Source: Fodinibius sp034521915
GTDB taxonomy: Bacteria > Bacteroidota > Rhodothermia > Balneolales > Balneolaceae
Assembly (NCBI RefSeq): GCF_034521915.1
Contig: NZ_JAXHLU010000014.1
Coordinates: 62,001 to 126,000, forward strand
DNA: 64,000 nucleotides
Reading direction: 5' to 3'
Shown here: one piece after another, positions 25,878-35,262 of the stretch
How positions within the stretch are numbered: the stretch's first letter is position 1
Layout of the letters: every line of letters starts with the position of its first letter
Position numbers and translations under genes: made by a program
The notes under the pieces: model-generated
The model's database searches: none
Told to the model about the DNA's origin: nothing
What the model saw: the letters and a program-made list of their open reading frames with translations, nothing else

Positions 25878-28313
25878 TTGTCTTTATACGCAGATATTGT
25901 ATTTCCCACCGCTGTACGACGGCAGTTTACGTACAGCCTGCCTGAGGAGTATCGGGTCAATGCAGAAGTAGGTAAGCGCGTATGGGTACCCCTCCAAAAG
26001 CATAAAAAAATCGGGATTGTGGTTAAGATCCATAATGAACGCCCCGACTTTAATACCCGTCCGGTACAACAGGTGCTGGATGAAAAGCCGATTATTTCTG
26101 ATGAATTGTTGAAGCTAACCGAATGGATTCATCGCTTTTATTACTGTGGATGGGGTGAGGTAATACAGGCTGCCCTGCCGGTCGGGCTAAATTTTTATGC
26201 CCAAAAATATCTGACCACAAAAGAGCGTGAGCTTCCCGATTATCTTAATGATGAGGAAACGGAAATCGTTAAAGAAATTCAACAGGACGAATCCTACCTG
26301 TTAGTAGAAGCCCAAAAAAGATGGTGTGATAAAATCATCGATAAGTTGGTAGGACAAAAACTGCTGGAAATTTGGGAACAGCCGGAAATGAAGATGGATC
26401 CAAGTACTGATAAATTGTGGCAATGGAAGAGTGAGAAAAGCAGAGGGGAAGCCAGGAAAATTGTGGAGGACCACAAAAAATCAGGTAAGAATTATAAATG
26501 GGTGCAAGCATTACAAACATTAACCGAATTGGATCTGCCTGAATTTCAAAAGGAGCTGACAGACTTTGAGTTATTGGAATATTATACGCTCAACAGAATT
26601 GCCGAAGAAGGGTTGTTAAAATATGATGAGGTGGAAACCACCAATTTGAGTATGAAGCTGGAGTATGATCCGGCACAACTAAATACCTTGAATGATGAGC
26701 AGCAAGCGGCTTTTAATGAGATTAAAAAATCAATTGATAAGGAGACCTTCGGCAGCTATTTGCTGTATGGTATAACGGGAAGCGGGAAAACAGAAGTTTA
26801 TATTCATGCCTTAAAGAGAGTCTTGGAACAGGGAAAAGGGGGATTGGTTTTAGTTCCCGAGATTGGTCTAACGCCACAGATCGTAAAACGATTTCATCTG
26901 ATATTTGGCGACGATATCGCAGTACTTCACAGCAGGCTCACCGATCGGGAGCGGTATGATGCATGGAGGGCACTGCAAAAAGGCGAAAAACGAATTGCTA
27001 TAGGCGCTCGATCGGCGGTGTTTGCCCCGGTGCAGAATCTGGGACTTATCGTGGTGGATGAAGAGCACGATATGTCGTATAAGCAGGAAGATCCGGCCCC
27101 ACGCTATAACGGTCGCGATGTAGCAATTATGCGAGCTCATATCAATGATATTCCGGTGGTTTTGGGATCTGCAACGCCAAGTATGGTTTCTCTGTTTGGC
27201 ACAAAGAAGGGAAAAAGCGAATATCTGGAGCTTAATGAGCGACCTTTTGATGCGAAGCTTCCAGAAGTGAAGTTGCTTGATCTCAAACAATATCGATCCG
27301 CAATGAAAGGCCCGATTGCCATTCCTCTTTTTGAAGTGATCAAAGAAGCTATAGAAAAGGATGAACAAGCTATTCTGTTGTATAACAGAAGAGGTTTTGC
27401 ATCATACCTGCAGTGTGCAACTTGCGGAGAAATACCCGAATGCCCGAATTGCTCGGTGAGTTTGACGTATCATAAATCAAAGAAGCAGTTGCGATGTCAC
27501 TACTGTGGATATTCAGAACGTCAGCCACGACGGTGTAAAGAATGTGGAAATGACACAATAGAATCCAGGGGGAGCGGGACCCAACAGCTGGAGGAGCAAA
27601 TTTCTGAGTTGTATCCCAATTCGGAAACGTTGCGCATGGATTTTGATACCACTTCGGGAAAGAATGCGCATTCAAAAATTTTAAAAGCATTTGGACGAAA
27701 GGAGGCAGATATATTGGTCGGTACTCAAATTGTGGGAAAGGGACTGGATTTCCCCGATGTGACGGTTGTGGGAGTGATTGATGCCGATACCGAGCTCGCT
27801 TTTCCTTCGTTCCGTTCTGGAGAACGCATGTATCAGCTGTTGAGCCAGGTAGCCGGGCGTTCGGGCAGGGCCGATAAGGAGGGGAGGGTGTTTTTTCAGA
27901 CCTGGCAGCCCGATCATCCCGCCATACAGCAGGCAAAAAACCACGATTACAAATCATTTGCCCGGCAGGAGCTGGCCTATCGCAAAATGCTGCAGTATCC
28001 ACCGTATTCGCGCATTATCAGGTTTGTATTTAAGGGAGAACAAGAAAGTCGCGTTCGGAAAGTAGCTGAAACTTTTACCGATTGTCTGACTGAGGTATTA
28101 GGCAGCTTCGATTCGGTATTGGGTCCCTCACCGGCGGCCATTGCCAAAATGCAGAATTTTTATCGATGGGAGAGCTTTATCAAAATAAATCCCAAGAATG
28201 GCGCTTCGGCCATTGAGCAAATGCTTGACAGAACGTTTGATCTGTTTGATGATCGAAAACCGAAAGGCGCCAGTTCAGTTCGTATTAATGTAAATGTGGA
28301 TGCGCTAGAATAA
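25878..28313 (+). CDS. priA: Primosomal replication protein N' (helicase)
   Basis: Superfamily 2 DNA helicase that reloads the replicative helicase at stalled forks. It has 811 residues beginning at a TTG codon; no ATG gives the conserved N-terminus (YADIVFPTAVRRQFTYSLP), so TTG is the supported start. The N-terminal 3'-DNA-binding domain is followed by Walker A GITGSGKTEVYIHAL (about 295), DEEH box VVDEEHDMSYKQ (about 390), a zinc region with eight cysteines (CATC, CPNC, CHYC, CKEC, about 515-560), and helicase motifs V-VI (LVGTQIVGKGLDFPDV, SQVAGRSGRA). It appears monocistronic. Confidence 0.96.
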   Translation: MSLYADIVFPTAVRRQFTYSLPEEYRVNAEVGKRVWVPLQKHKKIGIVVKIHNERPDFNTRPVQQVLDEKPIISDELLKLTEWIHRFYYCGWGEVIQAALPVGLNFYAQKYLTTKERELPDYLNDEETEIVKEIQQDESYLLVEAQKRWCDKIIDKLVGQKLLEIWEQPEMKMDPSTDKLWQWKSEKSRGEARKIVEDHKKSGKNYKWVQALQTLTELDLPEFQKELTDFELLEYYTLNRIAEEGLLKYDEVETTNLSMKLEYDPAQLNTLNDEQQAAFNEIKKSIDKETFGSYLLYGITGSGKTEVYIHALKRVLEQGKGGLVLVPEIGLTPQIVKRFHLIFGDDIAVLHSRLTDRERYDAWRALQKGEKRIAIGARSAVFAPVQNLGLIVVDEEHDMSYKQEDPAPRYNGRDVAIMRAHINDIPVVLGSATPSMVSLFGTKKGKSEYLELNERPFDAKLPEVKLLDLKQYRSAMKGPIAIPLFEVIKEAIEKDEQAILLYNRRGFASYLQCATCGEIPECPNCSVSLTYHKSKKQLRCHYCGYSERQPRRCKECGNDTIESRGSGTQQLEEQISELYPNSETLRMDFDTTSGKNAHSKILKAFGRKEADILVGTQIVGKGLDFPDVTVVGVIDADTELAFPSFRSGERMYQLLSQVAGRSGRADKEGRVFFQTWQPDHPAIQQAKNHDYKSFARQELAYRKMLQYPPYSRIIRFVFKGEQESRVRKVAETFTDCLTEVLGSFDSVLGPSPAAIAKMQNFYRWESFIKINPKNGASAIEQMLDRTFDLFDDRKPKGASSVRINVNVDALE

Positions 28314-28434
28314 TTATCATTTGAAGTGTTTATTAAATTATGAGGAATAAATATTTGTTAGACAAGATGCATAAAAAAGTCAGGATAGAACGCTTGCATT
28401 CTGTTCAATAAATTCGATTATTACAACGCAAAGA

Positions 28435-28442
28435 TACCTTTA
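28435..28442 (+). promoter_or_regulatory. Candidate -7 box before the GCS2-CBS gene
   Basis: TACCTTTA, 20 bases before the ATG; the same octamer precedes trxB and the MFS gene. Confidence 0.35.
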
Positions 28443-28461
28443 TAATTAAAATGAGGTGCCT

Positions 28462-30420
28462 ATGGGCGAATCCCGGGTAAAATTGGCCGACAGTCAGGAA
28501 GAAGTACAGCGCTTTATGAAATATGTGTTGAAGGATCTTCGAGCGCTGGATCGTATGCTTAATGAGGGGGATTGGTTTGAAACTGATCCTATACGGATTG
28601 GAGCCGAGCAGGAGCTTTGTCTGGTTGATCAACAGGCTAAAGCCTGGCCGCATAATATGGAGGTTCTTGAAAAGTTGCAGGAGCATGAAGACGGCAACTT
28701 TACTACGGAATATGCAAAATTCAATCTCGAAATAAATATGGAGCCCCTGGAATTTAAGGGGGATTGTCTTTCGAGAATGGAGAAAAACCTCCAGGAGCAG
28801 ATTAATAAAGTTCGAACGGCTACGGAAGATCTCGGAGGAGAGATTATATTAACAGGTATTTTGCCGACAATCCGCAAGGTTGATATTGACCTTAAAAATC
28901 AGACTCCCTTGCAACGTTACAGGGCACTTACGCAGGCCATTAATAAACTGCGCGGCAGTGATTATGATCTGCGTATCCAGGGTATGGATGAGTTACTAAT
29001 GAAATTTGATTCGCCGCTGCTGGAGGCCTGCAATACGGGATTTCAGGTGCATTTGCAGGTTGGGCCCGATGATTTTGTTTCAAAATATAATGTTGCGCAG
29101 CTGGTGACGGCACCGGTGTTGGCGGCGACCGTGGGATCGCCCATCCTTTTTGGGAAACGGCTGTGGAATGAAACACGCATAGCGTTGTTTCAGCAGTCAG
29201 TGGATACCCGCACGGTGGGGGAGCACCTCCGCGAAAGCAGTCCACGTGTAACGTTTGGCAATGAATGGGTGAATAAGAGTGTTCTCGAAATTTTCCAGGA
29301 AGATACGGCTCGATACCGTGTGATGTTGAGCTCGGAAGTAACTGAGGATGTTGAAAAGTTACTGGATGAAGGTACGCCCCCCGCTTTGCATGCATTGCAA
29401 GTTCATAATGGTACTGTATATCGATGGAATCGTCCTTGCTATGGTATTACGGATGGAAAGGCACATCTGCGAATCGAGAACAGGGTTTTTCCGTCAGGAC
29501 CGACGGTAACAGATGAGGTTGCCAATTCGGCGTTTTGGTTGGGATTGATGAATAAGATGGGAGATTACCATCCCAATATAGCTGATGAAATGGATTTTGA
29601 TGACGCACGAATGAATTTTGTGACGGCTTCGAAAATGGGGCTCGATACGAAATTTCGATGGTTTGATAACCAGCGTATCAATGCAGTGGATTTGGTAACA
29701 GAAGAACTGCTGCCCATTGCCAGAGAAGGGTTGGAGGAAGCCGATATTAATGGAAGTGATATTACAGAATATCTGGATATTATTGAGCAGCGCGTAACGG
29801 CAGGGCAAACTCCATCGTACTGGATGTTAAATAATTATGCTTCGCTGATGAAGGAAAATGGGTCTAAGGAGCAGACGCTGGCTGCTATAACAACAGCGAT
29901 GATCAAAAATCAGAAAAAAGGAGAGCCGGTACATAAATGGGGACGTGCCCGCATGGAGGATCTGGAGCACTGGAAGCCTTCAAGCTTAATTGTCGAAGAG
30001 TTTATGACGACCGATCTGTTTACGGTACAAAAAGATGATCTGGTGGAGTTTACGGCTAACTTGATTGATTGGCGGCGTATCCGGTATGTTCCGGTAGAGG
30101 ATGACAAAAAACACCTTGTGGGTTTGGTGACCATGCGGATGGTGTTTAATGCCTATTCCAAGTCCGTCAATCATGATGAAAATGTTGTGGAGTCGGTTGA
30201 AGATATCATGATTGAGAATCCTATTACTATTCATCCGGAGGCTTCTATTATGGAGGCGATGGAAATTATGGATAGCCAGCAGATAGGGTGTCTGCCGGTA
30301 GTAAAAAATAACAGGCTCGTTGGAATTATTACCGAGCATAATTATATGAGAATAGCACGACGTTTATTGAAAGTATTACATTTGAATAATGAGGAGAATG
30401 AGGAATCCGACGAAAAGTAA
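28462..30420 (+). CDS. Glutamate-cysteine ligase-like (GCS2) protein fused to two CBS domains
   Basis: It has 652 residues from the ATG at 28462, which has a GAGGT stretch 5 bases upstream; a GTG six bases earlier is less likely. The N-terminal ~490 residues are a GCS2-type carboxylate-amine ligase (RIGAEQELCLVD near the glutamate site; LEINMEPLEFKG; ESSPRVTFGNEWV). The last ~150 residues are two CBS motifs (VEEFMTTDLFTV... and VEDIMIENPITI...IGCLPVV...LVGIITE). CBS pairs usually sense adenine nucleotides, so ligase activity may be energy-regulated. The product may be gamma-glutamylcysteine or another gamma-glutamyl compound; sequence cannot decide. It overlaps the next gene. Confidence 0.85.
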   Translation: MGESRVKLADSQEEVQRFMKYVLKDLRALDRMLNEGDWFETDPIRIGAEQELCLVDQQAKAWPHNMEVLEKLQEHEDGNFTTEYAKFNLEINMEPLEFKGDCLSRMEKNLQEQINKVRTATEDLGGEIILTGILPTIRKVDIDLKNQTPLQRYRALTQAINKLRGSDYDLRIQGMDELLMKFDSPLLEACNTGFQVHLQVGPDDFVSKYNVAQLVTAPVLAATVGSPILFGKRLWNETRIALFQQSVDTRTVGEHLRESSPRVTFGNEWVNKSVLEIFQEDTARYRVMLSSEVTEDVEKLLDEGTPPALHALQVHNGTVYRWNRPCYGITDGKAHLRIENRVFPSGPTVTDEVANSAFWLGLMNKMGDYHPNIADEMDFDDARMNFVTASKMGLDTKFRWFDNQRINAVDLVTEELLPIAREGLEEADINGSDITEYLDIIEQRVTAGQTPSYWMLNNYASLMKENGSKEQTLAAITTAMIKNQKKGEPVHKWGRARMEDLEHWKPSSLIVEEFMTTDLFTVQKDDLVEFTANLIDWRRIRYVPVEDDKKHLVGLVTMRMVFNAYSKSVNHDENVVESVEDIMIENPITIHPEASIMEAMEIMDSQQIGCLPVVKNNRLVGIITEHNYMRIARRLLKVLHLNNEENEESDEK

Positions 30421-31351
30421 TAGTGCAGCAGAAACGAAAGACGATCGGATATTAGGAGTTGTTGAAGGAGATCCCGGTGGTCCTACTGTAGTGGTGGTAA
30501 CAGGGCTGCATGGCAATGAGCCTGTCGGCGTAGATGCGGCCAGGAATTTATACGAGATGTTAAAAGATGTTCGTCCGCAGATTAATGGGCGACTGATTAT
30601 TCTCCGCGCTAATTTACCGGCGCTTGAGCACAATGTCCGGTATCTTGACGAGGATATGAATCGCCTGTGGTTTCCCTCAATCATTGAAAAGGTTCGTAAT
30701 ACTCCTGAAGCTCGCATTAAATCGAATGAGCGCAGGCAGATGAAACAGCTGCTTCCCATTCTGGATGATATTGAAGAGCGTAGTGATACTCCGGTTGTTT
30801 TGGCGGATGTTCATACGTTTTCTGCTGAAGGAAGCATGTTTACCATTACAAGCTCTGATCCTCGTCAACGCGAGCTATTATCCAACTTGTATGTGCCCAT
30901 GGTTTATGGAATTGAGAAATCGCTGCAGGGTACGGCGCTGGGATATTATCAGAATCAGGGATTTATCTCTTTTGGATTGGAGGGCGGCCAGCATGAAAAT
31001 AATCTCACAGAATATAATATAACGGCTTCGCTTTTGCTTTTGCTGTATGCTGTGGGATCTATCGAAAAACAGTATGTGGAAAAAATAAAGGATTTTGAAA
31101 GACACATGAAGGAGCATACAAAAAACCTGCCTGTGGAAACAGAGTTGGTATATCAGCATATTATTGAGGCCGGCGATGGATTTGCTATGCGACCCGGATA
31201 CGCAAATTTTCAGCCTATAAAAGAAGGGGAGTGGCTGGCTAATGACAATAAAGGAAAAATTATCGCACAAACGGACGGTTATATTTTGATGCCCCTGTAT
31301 CAGAGACAGGGTAACGACGGCTTTTTTATCATTAAAGAGAATGAAGGGTAA
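30389..31351 (+). CDS. Succinylglutamate desuccinylase/aspartoacylase-family zinc hydrolase
   Basis: It has 320 residues in the M14-like AstE/AspA family, which removes an acyl group from an amino acid. Zinc ligands are visible as GLHGNEPVGVDAA (His and Glu, about 45) and LADVHTFS (His, about 148). DEDMNRLW resembles the substrate-carboxylate motif; GLEGGQHEN carries a likely catalytic Glu. A second ATG at 30398 follows GAGGAG and is also possible. It overlaps the GCS2-CBS gene by 23-32 bases, implying coupled translation and related substrates. No other arginine-catabolism gene is present, so the ast pathway is unlikely. Confidence 0.85.
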   Translation: MRRMRNPTKSNSAAETKDDRILGVVEGDPGGPTVVVVTGLHGNEPVGVDAARNLYEMLKDVRPQINGRLIILRANLPALEHNVRYLDEDMNRLWFPSIIEKVRNTPEARIKSNERRQMKQLLPILDDIEERSDTPVVLADVHTFSAEGSMFTITSSDPRQRELLSNLYVPMVYGIEKSLQGTALGYYQNQGFISFGLEGGQHENNLTEYNITASLLLLLYAVGSIEKQYVEKIKDFERHMKEHTKNLPVETELVYQHIIEAGDGFAMRPGYANFQPIKEGEWLANDNKGKIIAQTDGYILMPLYQRQGNDGFFIIKENEG

Positions 31352-31426
31352 AAAATTTGTTATTTTAGGCCCTTTGTGAAATCAGCCGTAATCTAAAGAA
31401 GAGTTTTTCCTATAAGGGGAACAGTT

Positions 31427-32293
31427 ATGCAAGACTATCAATTTGTTGACGGTACACGCCTGTCTTCGGTAATTGAAGCATTAATTTTTGCCAGTCCGGA
31501 GCCTATTTCGGAAGAAAAAATTTGTGAGACCATTGCTAAAGGTGAGGAAAATTTAGGATTGGAAGTTGATGCTATAGAACCTTTTGTGGAAAAGCTGAAT
31601 CAGCGTTACGAAGAAAACGGATTGGCATTTAATATTGAGCACGTGGCCGGGGGTTATACTTTTTCAACCAAGAAGCGTTTTGAGCCCTGGCTCAGTATTT
31701 TCCAACACGAGAGTGCTTACCGCAAGCTATCGCAGTCGGCCATTGAAACGCTTGCTATTGTGGCATACAAACAGCCGGTTACAAAGCCCGAAGTGGATGA
31801 TATTCGCGGCGTGGATTCTGGTTATATGTTGCGTCAGCTCTTGGAGAAAGTGCTTATTGAAGTCTCAGGTCGTTTGGATGCGCCGGGCAAGCCGCTTTTG
31901 TATCGCACGACCAAACACTTTTTAAAGCATTTTGGCATTAACTCTATTGATGAGCTTCCGAAACCGCGCGAAATTAATGAGATTCTCAAAGATGATGATA
32001 TGGCCGAGCATCGTCAGTTTTTATTTGATCGTCAGCTGGAGCTTAAAGAACTGCAGGAGACAGCGGAAGATGAGGACGCCACGGAAACCGCGATGTCACT
32101 GATTGAGGCCGTTGAAAAAATTGATGAGGAGGAAGTGCCTGATTTGGATGAGTATACTGCGGATGTGTTACAGCTTGATGATGAGGAGGAAGAAAATGAT
32201 GAGGACGACGAGACAAAGAATGAATTGGAAAATGAATCGGATAATACCCAGAAAAATTTAGAGGATGAGTCGACGAAGAAAGAAGAGGAATAA
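31427..32293 (+). CDS. scpB: Segregation and condensation protein B
   Basis: Kleisin-associated winged-helix protein of the SMC-ScpAB complex that compacts and segregates chromosomes. It has 288 residues: two winged-helix domains (about 10-190; signatures IEALIFASPEPIS, QSAIETLAIVAYKQPVTKPEVDDIRGV and FGINSIDELP). A C-terminal tail of about 100 residues is extremely acidic and likely disordered, longer than in model ScpB proteins. Its end overlaps the following pseudouridine synthase by 29 bases, a pairing (scpB-rluB) seen in many bacteria. ScpA is not in the window. Confidence 0.94.
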   Translation: MQDYQFVDGTRLSSVIEALIFASPEPISEEKICETIAKGEENLGLEVDAIEPFVEKLNQRYEENGLAFNIEHVAGGYTFSTKKRFEPWLSIFQHESAYRKLSQSAIETLAIVAYKQPVTKPEVDDIRGVDSGYMLRQLLEKVLIEVSGRLDAPGKPLLYRTTKHFLKHFGINSIDELPKPREINEILKDDDMAEHRQFLFDRQLELKELQETAEDEDATETAMSLIEAVEKIDEEEVPDLDEYTADVLQLDDEEEENDEDDETKNELENESDNTQKNLEDESTKKEEE

Positions 32294-33071
32294 TCGAGGA
32301 AAAATTGAAGAACCTGACCACCAGGTTGACCAGAATTATAGTGAAGACGAGGAGATTCGTCTGAACAAATATATTGCACACTGTGGATTCACCTCCCGGC
32401 GAAAAGCAGATGATTATATCGCAGCCGGAAAGGTGAAAGTGAACGATGAAGTTGTTACCCAGATGGGAGTTAAGGTTCAGCGAACCGACAAGGTTGAGGT
32501 AGAGGGACAGGTTTTAAGCCTCGAAAAGTTTGTATATATCCTCCTGAATAAACCGAAGGATACCATCACCACAACCGATGATCCCCGCAACCGTGATACG
32601 GTAATGGACAAGATTGAGAATGCGACGGGCAAGCGCGTTTATCCCGTGGGTCGTCTTGATCGCCATACCATGGGGTTGTTGATCTTAACCAACGACGGGG
32701 ATCTGGCGAATAGACTGATGCATCCCAGCTACGAAGTGCGAAAAACATATGAAGTGGAAACCGAGCGGGACCTCAAGGGTGATGAGTTACAAGAGTTGTC
32801 TGAGGGCATTGAGCTTGAAGACGGTACAGCACAAGCGTATAACATTGCCCGGACACCGGATGGTTTTGTGCTCTCAATTTTTGAAGGACGAAATCGTCTT
32901 GTTCGCCGAATGGTGGAATATTTTGGCACTCAGGTGACGAAGCTAAAACGTATAGAATATGCCGGACTTACACTTAGAGATGTAAAAATGGGTCGCTGGC
33001 GTTACCTTAAAAAAAGTGAGATCAACGGCCTGCGTAAGCTAGTTAAACTCGATCCGCTCGATTTTGATTAA
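32265..33071 (+). CDS. rluB: 23S rRNA pseudouridine synthase, RsuA/RluB family
   Basis: It has 268 residues. After a basic and then acidic N-terminal extension of about 30 residues comes an S4 RNA-binding domain (RLNKYIAHCGFTSRRKADDYI), then the catalytic domain with the essential Asp in VGRLDRHTMGLLILTNDGDLANRLMHP split as usual, and the ending VRRMVEYFG and VKRIEYA-like strand (LKRIEYAGLTL). RluB modifies U2605 of 23S rRNA in E. coli; RsuA/RluE/RluF activities cannot be excluded. The ATG lies within the end of scpB, so expression is likely coupled. Confidence 0.93.
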   Translation: MSRRRKKRNNRGKIEEPDHQVDQNYSEDEEIRLNKYIAHCGFTSRRKADDYIAAGKVKVNDEVVTQMGVKVQRTDKVEVEGQVLSLEKFVYILLNKPKDTITTTDDPRNRDTVMDKIENATGKRVYPVGRLDRHTMGLLILTNDGDLANRLMHPSYEVRKTYEVETERDLKGDELQELSEGIELEDGTAQAYNIARTPDGFVLSIFEGRNRLVRRMVEYFGTQVTKLKRIEYAGLTLRDVKMGRWRYLKKSEINGLRKLVKLDPLDFD

Positions 33072-33128
33072 TTAAAATAATTGCCAGGATGAAGTATCAT
33101 TTAAAACAAAAATTTTACAAACCATTCA

Positions 33129-34004
33129 ATGAAGGATATAGAAGTCAAAAAGATTGAAGGTTCTGTACCATCTACTGAAAATATTCCCATCTATTATGAT
33201 TTGTACTATCCGGCAGATAGTGGACAGGAGAATTTGCCTGTAATATTATTTCTGCATGGATTCAAGGGATTCAAGGACTGGGGCGCCTTTCCGGATGGCT
33301 GCCGTGAGCTAAGCAAGAGCGGTTTTGCTGTTTTGGCAATAAACTTTTCGTTGAATGGAGTGGGTGAAAGCATGACTGAATTTGATCAGTTGGATCTGTT
33401 TGCCCGCGAAACGTTGAGCCAGGATTTAGAGGATGTGGGGACGGTTATTAAGGCGTTGAAAGACAAAAGCATTACAGGCCAAGGTGTTTCTTTGGATGTA
33501 AATACAATTGGCGTCTTGGGGCATTCTCGCGGTGGACATACCGCCGTGGCCGCTGCAGCCGAATATCCCGAAATAAAATGTTTGGTCACGTGGTCGGCGG
33601 TAGCCGATTACAATGCCCGTTGGAGTGATGATATGATTAATGATTGGGAAGAAAAGGGTGTCACTGAAATTAAAAATGGACGGACCGGTCAAATGATGCC
33701 GGTTAAAGATGTGGTCTATAAAGATGCCATGGAAAATGCCGATCTCCTGATGGCAGTAAAGCGCGTCCAGGAATTAAATATCCCGGCCCTTTTTGTTCAC
33801 TCTAAAGGTGATGAGGCAGTACCCTATAGTGAGGCAGAAAAGTTATATGAGCATTGCAATGCTGAGGACAAGAAAATAGAGTTAATCCCAGATTCGGGCC
33901 ATACCTTTGATACAGCCCATCCATTTGAGGATGAGGAATTCCCTAAAGCTTTTGCAAACGTTTTGAGTATCACGAGTAACTGGTTTCAATCACATTTAAA
34001 ATAA
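33129..34004 (+). CDS. Alpha/beta hydrolase, dienelactone hydrolase-like
   Basis: It has 291 residues and no signal peptide, so it is cytoplasmic. The oxyanion region is LFLHGFKGFKDWG (about 40), the nucleophile elbow GHSRGGH (about 138), the acid probably KGDEAVPYSE (about 225), and the catalytic His SGHTFDTAHPF (about 258). The arrangement fits serine esterases or acyl-peptide-type hydrolases; the substrate is not predictable. It is followed after 32 bases by a TPR protein gene, perhaps in the same transcript. Confidence 0.82.
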   Translation: MKDIEVKKIEGSVPSTENIPIYYDLYYPADSGQENLPVILFLHGFKGFKDWGAFPDGCRELSKSGFAVLAINFSLNGVGESMTEFDQLDLFARETLSQDLEDVGTVIKALKDKSITGQGVSLDVNTIGVLGHSRGGHTAVAAAAEYPEIKCLVTWSAVADYNARWSDDMINDWEEKGVTEIKNGRTGQMMPVKDVVYKDAMENADLLMAVKRVQELNIPALFVHSKGDEAVPYSEAEKLYEHCNAEDKKIELIPDSGHTFDTAHPFEDEEFPKAFANVLSITSNWFQSHLK

Positions 34005-34036
34005 GTTGGGATTGGATTAGTTATTACAATAAAAAA

Positions 34037-35197
34037 GTGAAAACCATCCGCTACTTATTTCTTCTATTCTTTGTATTTACTGTTGCTCATCCGGCAAAAG
34101 CGCAAGTCCCCGAACTGATTAATAACCAGAGTTTTAGAACGGATGCAAAGGCCGCTGTGGATTCGGTGTACAATTTGAATTTTGAAGGGGCCGAGGAGCA
34201 ACTGGCCGCATGGAAAGATAAATATCCGGATCATCCCCTGTGGACTCTTTTTGAAGGTATGCAGCTGTGGTGGACGGTGTTGACTGATCTTCATGATCGC
34301 TCTCACGACGAGCAATTTTTTAAGATGATGAAAAAAACTGATTATCGAGCGGGTAAGTTGCTTCATCGACATCCAAAACATGTAGACGGACTGTTGATTC
34401 GAGCAATTAGTAACGGATATATGGCTCGTCACTATGCAAATCGTGAAGATTGGATAACCAGTATAAATTATGGTCGCAAGGCGATACAAGCTTATAATTA
34501 TCTTCTTGATATTCAGCCGGAGCTAAATGACTTAAAACTTGCAGAGGGGTTGAAACTCTATTATCTGGATTATATCCCTGATGAATATCCCGTGGTAAAA
34601 ACGGTTAGCTGGGCACTGCCTGATGGCGATAAGCAAAAAGGGTTGGAAGCCATAGAGGAAGCATCAGAAAACGCGATTTTTGCGAGAGCAGAAGCCACTT
34701 ATTTTCTGGGAAACATTCATTACAACTATGAAAATAATTTTGGAGTGGCCGTCCGAAATTTTGAAAAGCTGCATCATCAATATCCGAATAACAGTTATTA
34801 TGTTCGAATTTTGGTGAAAAGCTATTACAAACAATCTCGTTTTGATGAAGCCTTAGAATTTATTGAAAGCAATTTGGAGAGGTGGAAGCAGAAAAATCTT
34901 CCAGATCCGAAAGTGGTGCAAGAGGAGTTGCTGACATGGAAGGGACGCATTTTGGAAAAGAGGGGAAGAACTGACGAAGCTATTGATTGTTATACCAGGG
35001 CTTTTACATTGGGGGATGAGCTGCCGGATACGGGAAATCGCTCCTTTTATGTTGTTTCAGGATATTTGGCTGGGAAATTGTTAGCTAAAAATGGGAATAG
35101 GGCTAAAGCCAAGGACATATTAAATAATGTGATAGAAGCGGAGGCCGAAAAAGAATATCGCCGACAGGCAGAAGAGTTACTTGCTGAGATAAAGTGA
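34037..35197 (+). CDS. Exported TPR-repeat protein of unknown function
   Basis: It has 386 residues starting at GTG. A signal peptide (cleavage after HPAKAQ) exports it to the periplasm. The rest is helical with TPR-like units, clearest at about 215-370 (ARAEATYFLGNIHYNYEN, RNFEKLHHQYPNNSYYV, GRTDEAIDCYTRAF). It resembles periplasmic TPR proteins of Bacteroidota that have no assigned partner. No enzymatic motif was found. It ends just before a bidirectional terminator. Confidence 0.75.
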   Translation: MKTIRYLFLLFFVFTVAHPAKAQVPELINNQSFRTDAKAAVDSVYNLNFEGAEEQLAAWKDKYPDHPLWTLFEGMQLWWTVLTDLHDRSHDEQFFKMMKKTDYRAGKLLHRHPKHVDGLLIRAISNGYMARHYANREDWITSINYGRKAIQAYNYLLDIQPELNDLKLAEGLKLYYLDYIPDEYPVVKTVSWALPDGDKQKGLEAIEEASENAIFARAEATYFLGNIHYNYENNFGVAVRNFEKLHHQYPNNSYYVRILVKSYYKQSRFDEALEFIESNLERWKQKNLPDPKVVQEELLTWKGRILEKRGRTDEAIDCYTRAFTLGDELPDTGNRSFYVVSGYLAGKLLAKNGNRAKAKDILNNVIEAEAEKEYRRQAEELLAEIK

Positions 35198-35206
35198 TTA
35201 GTAAAA

Positions 35207-35235
35207 AAGCGACACCTTTATTCAAAGTGTCGCTT
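35207..35235. terminator. Bidirectional terminator
   Basis: AAGCGACAC/GTGTCGCTT 9-bp arms plus inner TTT/AAA pairing, with an A/T tract on the left that serves the minus-strand gene. It lies between convergent genes. Confidence 0.8.
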
Positions 35236-35262
35236 ACATAAAGTGGAAAACATTTTAGAAAT

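Noticed and set aside
32032..32381. Serine-rich minus-strand frames opposite scpB
   Set aside because: They are the complement of the acidic ScpB tail codons (GAT/GAG/GAA) and have no start signals or homology.
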